From the NCBI GenBank assembly GCA_025769875.1, contig JAGFNK010001276.1, forward strand, positions 1 through 11,696: 11,696 nucleotides of DNA, read 5' to 3'. The position numbers and the translations under genes were made by a program. The DNA is from Russula earlei. Lineage: Eukaryota > Basidiomycota > Agaricomycetes > Russulales > Russulaceae. Of the stretch, positions 7,502 through 11,696 are shown in pieces. The notes beneath the pieces were generated by a model. That model was not told the origin of the DNA and searched no databases. It saw only the letters and a program-made list of their open reading frames with translations. Every line of letters begins with the position of its first letter. The first letter of the stretch is position 1.

Positions 7502-8060
7502 CTGCTGAGTAAGAAGGCTCATATTGATGAGTAAGAGCCTTTACTGTCCATGTGTTTACTGCCTTAGTACACATGCTAAACACCTGATTCATTTACTGTT
7601 AGTTAGTTTAGGGCTGGTCATTTGAGTACTTGTAGTTTGGTTCAGGAAACAGGGTTGCTTATAAGGCCCCTTATATAGTTCTATTAGGGTCATTGGAGTC
7701 AACCCTAATACTTAAATTAAGGTCCTTAGTATTGCTTTGTAGTTCATTCTATAGTTATCAGAGTTAGTCTAATAATGTCAAGACACATACTGCTGATCAC
7801 TAAGGACTCAGGAGCAGGTGGGGAAGGGTCGGAACAGATGGTAAACAGTGTAGATGGCGTTGAACAAGAGGATGAGCCAAATGACTAGAAGGTACCAGAG
7901 GGGGACTGGTAGGTGTTGCTGGAGGCAGAGGTGAAGGTTGGAGACCAGTGCAGCAAAGAGGCTTTAAACAAGGTGGTTGTTGAAGAGTACCTTGAAGACA
8001 AGGAAGGCTTTAAACTGAGCGGTCACAGGGGAGTACACAGGAGGATGAGAGTATCACAAA

Positions 8061-8102
8061 TGGACAGTCTGACAACTGCCATGCTACATTGGGTCTTATA
8101 TA
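8061..8102 (-). promoter_or_regulatory. LTR B core promoter, minus copy
   Basis: On the minus strand TATATAA (8102-8096) is followed by CAGACTGTCCATTTG (core 8069-8061). The spacing to the core, 33 bases, matches the plus-oriented B copy. The AATAAA found in family A is absent. Confidence 0.6.
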
Positions 8103-8237
8103 CTAGTTACAGGTCTGAGTACAAACTACAGAAAATAACTCAGACTCTGTGGACTGCTCCAATCAGATTCTAAGGGCATAAACACTTTGTGTCAGACCTA
8201 TGGGTGACTCAGGACGATTAGGGAGACAGTGGAGCGA

Positions 8238-8319
8238 TGATATCATAATGACATCATTTGTGGAGTGCTTGGTGAGTGTATGATGTCATGGTGGAGTTGC
8301 TCAGTCAGCTATGATGTCA
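8238..8319. promoter_or_regulatory. Cluster of CRE-like TGATGTCA / TGACATCA sites, older B copy
   Basis: TGATATCA (8238), TGACATCA (8249), TGATGTCA (8281) and TGATGTCA (8312) lie upstream of the TATA box in the minus-strand LTR. They correspond to the cluster at 8868-8968. The words are one transition away from the bZIP/ATF palindrome TGACGTCA. Binding is inferred only. Confidence 0.5.
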
Positions 8320-8596
8320 GTGGTGCTCTATGACAGCATTTAGATTGTCCAAGAGGTCTAGGAGTCCTTCCAGTGTCTCAGTAGCAAGTGGCTGAATGGT
8401 CATGTGGCCCACACATGGTAAGTTGCTCCAATAGGAAGGAGGGTGCTTTAGTGAGTTCAGAGGGATTGGAAACCAAGGTCCTTTGTGATGTACACTTGGT
8501 TAGAAGGAGAAGTTGATTGGGAACAAATGTGGGTAGGGGATACAAAAAGAAGAAGAGGACTCTGTCAAGTTACAACAGGGCTTTGTATGGTTAAGG

Positions 8597-8623
8597 CCTG
8601 GCCTGTTACGAACCAAGGCCAGG
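8597..8623. repeat. Hairpin near the start of LTR B
   Basis: CCTGGCC (8597-8603) and GGCCAGG (8617-8623) are reverse complements around a 13-base loop, TGTTACGAACCAA. It lies about 35 bp inside the LTR. No function is evident; it could be fortuitous in a GGCC-rich stretch. Confidence 0.35.
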
Positions 8624-8867
8624 TCCTGGCCATAGATTGTCCTATTTCACTCAAGAGAGACCTCTCTCACTTTGCATTGCCAACTCCCTTCCGTTTTCTG
8701 GGCTATCCCTCCTGTGGTACAAGATATCACTATTGCAAAGGCACTATAACATGACCAGGCACCCGTTTCCTAATCGGATAATCATCGTGTGGCAGCCACA
8801 TGGTCACCCAGCCACCAAGAACCCGAAACAGCAGCACAAACTCTTAGAAACTGTTGCATAACTCATC

Positions 8868-8968
8868 TGATGTCATCAAGGCTCCAATGACATCATGGCT
8901 GACTGAGCAACTCCACAGTGACCTCATAGGCTCACTAAGCACTCCACAGTGACATCATAATGATGTCA
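8868..8968. promoter_or_regulatory. Cluster of CRE-like sites in U3 of LTR B, with a 19-bp palindrome
   Basis: TGATGTCA (8868), TGACATCA (8888), TGACCTCA (8919), TGACATCA (8950) and TGATGTCA (8961) occur within 101 bp. The last two form the perfect palindrome TGACATCATAATGATGTCA (8950-8968). They lie about 140-240 bp upstream of the TATA box, suiting an upstream activating region for a bZIP factor. Each is TGACGTCA with one CG changed to TG or CA, apart from TGACCTCA. Fission yeast Tf1 is a known precedent for an LTR element tied to the CRE-binding Atf1; the analogy is inference. Confidence 0.55.
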
Positions 8969-9104
8969 TCGCTCCACAATGATCAGTCATGCGCTCAGTA
9001 AGCCTGAAACTTGACACAAGCAAGTTTATGCCTCTATAGTCCTATTGGATGGTACCAAAGAGTCTAGAATAGTCCCAGTTCTTTGTAATTGACCCTGTAC
9101 ACTG

Positions 9105-9146
9105 TATATAAGCCCCAATGAAGCATGGCAGTCGTCAGACTGTCCA
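9105..9146 (+). promoter_or_regulatory. LTR B core promoter and conserved leader start
   Basis: TATATAAG at 9105 precedes CAGACTGTCCATTTG; GACTGTCCA is 9138-9146, 33 bases after the start of the TATA box. AGACTGTCCA (9137-9146) is complementary over ten bases to the primer-binding-like site 9434-9443. The upstream hairpin arm (GGCAGTC) is imperfect compared with family A. Confidence 0.68.
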
Positions 9147-9433
9147 TTTGTGATACTCTCATCTTCCTGGGTACTCCCCTGCAACCGCTCAGTCTAAAGT
9201 CCTCCCTCATCTTCAAGGTACTCTTCAACGACCGCCTTGTTTAAAGCCCCTCGCTGCACTGGCCTCTACTCGTTGTCTCTGCCTTTTGCAACACATACCA
9301 GTCCCCATCTGGTATCTCTTAGTCGTTTGGCTCGTCCTCCTGTTCAACGCCGTTTATGCCGCATACCATCTGTTCCGACCCTTGCCCACCTGCTCCTGAG
9401 TCCTTAGTGATCAGCAGTACGTGTCTTGACATC

Positions 9434-9443
9434 TGGACAGTCT
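9434..9443 (+). other. Putative primer-binding site, family B
   Basis: TGGACAGTCT begins two bases after the LTR end (9431), the normal place and the normal TGG start for a minus-strand primer site. It is the exact complement of AGACTGTCCA at 9137-9146 in the same predicted transcript. Confidence 0.65.
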
Positions 9444-9462
9444 CTCATCATCCCTGTATTGA

Positions 9463-10401
9463 CCAGCCAATGCTCAAGTGTCCACTCCTAACTCCCCCAC
9501 TTTGGTTAACACCTCCTTGTGCCTCCCTTCTCCTCTGCAACCTACCCCACACACTGCCCTTCACATTCTTACTGAAGACATCGACCCAGTTGACACATCC
9601 TTGCCCCTTAGCATCCTATACTCCCCAACAGCCCCACCATCGTCTCCCAGCATTCTTCAGCCTATCCCAGGCGACTTTGTCCCTGTCGGCACTCCCCCTC
9701 CAGCTCAGAATGAGCAACAGCAAGTGGACCGTCCTCCCTTGCCTGAAGGCTTCCTCAACCATCCCCCCTGCACAGTATTTCGCTTCCATCCACACCAGTA
9801 CTTTGTCCTCCCTACCACCAATCGTTCCCATGAGCAGTGGTGTCCCCTCCATGACTTGAATCATCAAGACTACCTGGGACACATCCCTACCTCAGACCAG
9901 TTAGCTCGTCGCGCATTCACAGACACCTTCACCACTGCCTTTCGTGCACACATCGTCCACACTTTTGCAGTCGAACCCTCCAACACTGCCCTTGCCACTG
10001 AGTACGGCCTCACCCCCTTTGGCATTTGTTCTAACATCAGGATATATGCCCCAGACGCTGACTTCCCCCTCGGACGCATCGCATACATCTTCCATACTTC
10101 TTTGTTTAGGAAACTACTTACCTTGCCTGCTATTTACTGCCCTGCTTACAAGGGCTCATTTTGCTTATCCATCATACACGACTTCTTGGACGGACGCCTT
10201 GCTTTTGCTTACGGTTACATACATTTCGAAGAGAACAGTAACCGCATCTCCCTACATCACTATTCGACTTATACAGTCGATACCATCCGCTTCAACCCAC
10301 AGTTACTTTGCTTCTGCTTTACACCTCGTATTCCCCCTAACCCTCTTGAACTAATTGAGAGGTACCATCTTGAAACCATAGATCTTGCACATGGTTCTTA
10401 A
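9463..10401 (+). CDS. ORF1 of family B LTR element, unrecognised conserved protein
   Basis: The frame is open for 312 codons from 9463 (after TGA 9460-9462) to TAA 10399-10401. I do not recognise the family. Residues 1-115 are rich in Pro, Ser and Thr and probably disordered. From Trp126 on a folded-looking part follows, with QWCPL, AFRAHIVHTFAV (about 159-170), DADFPLG, PAYKGSFCLSIIHDFLDGRL and FCFTPRIPPNPLEL. These words recur in the family A copy (6022-6838), so the protein was under selection in an ancestral element. It is the first ORF after the primer site, the place of Gag, but has no zinc knuckle or catalytic motif. No ATG exists in frame near the start; the only nearby start-like codon is GTG at 9478. 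The ancestral ATG may be mutated, or the protein starts elsewhere. Unlike the LINE it still holds many CG dinucleotides. Confidence 0.7.
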   Translation, partial: PANAQVSTPNSPTLVNTSLCLPSPLQPTPHTALHILTEDIDPVDTSLPLSILYSPTAPPSSPSILQPIPGDFVPVGTPPPAQNEQQQVDRPPLPEGFLNHPPCTVFRFHPHQYFVLPTTNRSHEQWCPLHDLNHQDYLGHIPTSDQLARRAFTDTFTTAFRAHIVHTFAVEPSNTALATEYGLTPFGICSNIRIYAPDADFPLGRIAYIFHTSLFRKLLTLPAIYCPAYKGSFCLSIIHDFLDGRLAFAYGYIHFEENSNRISLHHYSTYTVDTIRFNPQLLCFCFTPRIPPNPLELIERYHLETIDLAHGS

Positions 10402-10413
10402 AAAGTAAGAACC
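10393..10413 (+). other. Conserved hairpin overlapping the ORF1 stop, family B copy
   Basis: GGTTCTT (10393-10399) pairs with AAGAACC (10407-10413) around AAAAAGT. The TAA stop of ORF1 begins at the last stem base. It is homologous to 6831-6851, where one base pair differs by a compensating change. Possible roles are recoding, reinitiation or packaging; none is shown. Confidence 0.6.
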
Positions 10414-10434
10414 ACCCTTGTAATGCTTCAATAA

Positions 10435-11696
10435 AGATCAAATAAACCTTTCTTCTTTGCCTTGATTAAAGTGCCTTGAGAATATGCCTTAGAAGAAGAT
10501 GAAGAAGAAGACGCTATCACCAGACATGTCTTGAGCCTAAATCATTATCGAACTTGGGCCTCCACCGCATTCCCTGTCACCACCTTAACCAACCTACATG
10601 ACATACCAGGGATAGAACCACCCCACGAAGACTTTCCTCATCTCATTGTCAAAGAATTCCTTGAAGTCTTACCATTTGGACAACTCCTAAGCCACAACGA
10701 GCATGCATTATATCTTGAAACCCTTAGTCGACTCCTGCCACCAGCACGACAACAACTATTATATTGGCAACTTGCTTGAGCAAAGAACATCCAAGGACAA
10801 CCAGTTGATTATCAATCCCTGCGCTCTAGCAAATTGAACCTTTGGACCAGAATCATCCAGCCACGTCACCATCTCATTGTTAATTCTTTAAGGACAGGGT
10901 ATTGCCTGTTTTACTTGGGTTGGACATACATCAGCTACTACCGTCTCACTGTCCAGTTCTACCACCTACGCCTCAACAGAATACAAAGGGAAAACCAATC
11001 TTACGTCCAACTTGCTGTTGTACCATGAATACACAACACCTTCGATTGGGAAACTAACTCGTGGTTATACGACGCAGACTACAATCAACCTTGGGCAATT
11101 ACCAGCCCAGACGCCTCATATACTGGTCCCCCTACGTACTATTCTGTCCCAGCAATCCTAGAAGCCTCAAGTCTTGCCCCTCGACCCCTCACACCAATTC
11201 AAACCACCATCCCAACTAGCAAGGAACTGTTGGTCTGCCAGCACAGAAGATACTGAGTCAAATCTGTGGACAGCAAGGTGTAACTGCAAAACAGAGTATT
11301 GCACATGCAACTTTTCGACCAGATACACCTCCTACTCCTAACAGAATTACCTTGTGGACGCCAGGTGATTACCACCTCCCCATTCAATAAATCTGGCTCC
11401 TCGACACAGGAGACACACGTCATCCCAACGACCCCCTGAGAGAGAAACAGTTCCCAATGCAAGAGGATTTCTTGTTGAAAGACCATTACCTCCTACCCCT
11501 CCTGACGCCTACTTACCCTTGTTTACCAATCAGTATTCCTACCCCTGTTGTACCTATCCAACCCTTTGCGTCACCCCTCAGTTGAATCCCCTGATAGTGC
11601 CGATCTTAGGAGTACTGATTTACACTGCTACTTACCAGAACAATCCTTCTTAGCATTAAACCTACCTACTCGTTCAAGGAGAGAGTTAATTGAATT
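10435..11696 (+). pseudogene. ORF2 of family B element, broken by stops and frameshifts, continues past the window
   Basis: It is in the same frame as ORF1. From 10480 frame 1 begins with an acidic run (ALEEDEEEDAI) and reads as protein to about 11217, interrupted only by TGA at 10777 and 11026 (fits CGA to TGA). It then continues in frame 3 (about 11218-11387, PTPNRITLWTPGDYH) and frame 2 (about 11384 on: APRHRRHTSSQRPPERE, then ERPLPPTPPDAYLPLF), so at least two indels are present. The middle is helical-looking (LLPPARQQLLYWQL, YHLRLNRIQRENQSY), followed by Pro-rich and basic stretches. I do not recognise the family. A capsid-like protein fits the layout, but no CCHC knuckle, protease or RT motif is visible. 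The start aligns with the family A fragment 6840-7109. Confidence 0.6.

Larger units (their letters stand above)
7110..7775 (-). mobile_element. LTR of family A, minus orientation, U3 truncated by family B LTR
   Basis: It starts TGTCAAGACTCACTG like the solo LTR and follows it closely to TCTAATAATGT, where family B sequence takes over (shared bases ATGT blur the border). On the minus strand it carries TATATAA (7386-7380) and GACTGTCCATTTG. Compared with the solo copy, many CG sites are TG or CA (GAGCGAGG to GAGTGTGG, GACGAG to GACAAG, GTCGACC to GTCAACC). The sequence left of it is not a primer site in minus direction, so it is a solo LTR or the 3' LTR of a minus element, not a partner of 5217-6008. 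Confidence 0.88.
7776..8562 (-). mobile_element. LTR of family B, minus orientation, truncated on its U3 side
   Basis: It begins TGTCAAGACACATACTGC and is homologous to the reverse complement of 9431 back to about 8760; beyond about 8450 the match is weak. No TGACA end is seen at its right border, where the plus-oriented B LTR starts (8563). On the minus strand TATATAA is at 8102-8096 and GACTGTCCATTTG at the expected place. CG sites of the plus copy are often TG or CA here, so this copy is older. Its left neighbour is LTR A, not a primer site, so it is a solo or 3' LTR that entered LTR A. The plus-oriented B element probably inserted into it later. Confidence 0.8.
8563..9431 (+). mobile_element. 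5' LTR of family B element (plus orientation, 869 bp)
   Basis: It begins TGTCAAGTTACAAC and ends GTCTTGACA, giving 7-bp inverted ends TGTCAAG/CTTGACA. Its right part (from about 8760) is homologous in inverted orientation to 7776-8450. It carries a cluster of CRE-like sites, a TATATAA box at 9105 and the leader start GACTGTCCA at 9138. A primer-binding-like site follows two bases after its end, then an open reading frame, so this is the 5' LTR of the element filling the rest of the window. The left border is less certain than the right, because there is no second complete B copy and the 3' LTR and target duplication (possibly GACTC, 8558-8562) lie outside the window. Confidence 0.8.

Noticed and set aside
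5217..7775. DIRS-like element with inverted terminal repeats (LTR plus, internal, LTR minus)
   Set aside because: The solo LTR has a 5-bp target duplication and TG...CA ends, which DIRS elements lack. No tyrosine recombinase is seen, and the CpG differences and the broken internal region fit separate insertions.
8485..8861. Short plus-strand open frames at the B LTR junction
   Set aside because: They cross the border between two inverted LTRs, have no homologue in the other B copy and no coding character.
9356..9859. Overlapping Pro/Ser-rich frame 2 ORF of 167 codons
   Set aside because: It starts inside the LTR and overlaps ORF1. Only the frame 1 product is conserved in family A, so this is probably a shadow of C-rich sequence.
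11273..11317. Cys-rich stretch CNCKTEYCTC as a zinc knuckle
   Set aside because: The spacing does not fit CCHC, and the frame is short and out of phase with the better ORF2 frame there (TAKQSIAHATFRPDTPPTP).
11388..11417. Aspartic protease active site (IWLLDTGDT in frame 3)
   Set aside because: A TAA precedes it directly, no protease-like sequence follows in any frame, and the neighbouring frame 2 (APRHRRH...ERPLPPTPP) reads better as the continuation of ORF2.

Overview
The window is eukaryotic repeat-rich DNA, most likely from a basidiomycete (Agaricomycete-type) fungus. I infer this from the protein style of a non-LTR retrotransposon: its reverse transcriptase, RNase H and C-terminal CCHC knuckle resemble LINEs known from mushroom genomes. 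I see no host gene, tRNA, rRNA or CRISPR array. Nearly all of the 11.7 kb is explained as transposons nested inside transposons.

Layout. (1) Positions 1-5216 are the 3' part of a plus-strand LINE: endonuclease-RT linker, RT, RNase H, CCHC knuckle, 3' UTR, AATAAA and an 18-A tail. (2) A complete 961-bp solo LTR (family A, minus orientation, 309-1269) is inserted in its ORF, flanked by the 5-bp duplication ATAAC. Removing the LTR and one ATAAC copy rejoins the reading frame. (3) The LINE tail at 5216 runs straight into the middle of another family A LTR (5217-6008, plus). That LTR carries a TATA box and is followed by a primer-binding-like site and a decayed internal region (6009-7109). (4) A minus-oriented family A LTR (7110-7775) cuts that internal region off. 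(5) It is joined to a minus-oriented LTR of a related family B (7776-8562). (6) This abuts a family B LTR in plus orientation (8563-9431), followed by the better preserved internal region of a family B element (9432 to the window end).

How the parts fit. Families A and B share TGTCA/TGACA termini, a TATA box about 33-36 bp before an invariant GACTGTCCATTTG, and a TGGACAGTC site two bases after the LTR. They also share an unrecognised first protein (ORF1), a 7-bp hairpin at the ORF1 stop, and a second reading frame (ORF2) in phase with ORF1. The start of the predicted transcript is complementary to the primer-binding-like site, which suggests self-primed reverse transcription of the kind known for Tf1. 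No reverse transcriptase of family A or B lies inside the window, so their class stays inferred.

All nonsense codons in the main LINE frame are TGA, and older LTR copies have TG or CA where the youngest has CG. This fits CpG-directed C-to-T decay, and its gradient agrees with the nesting order.
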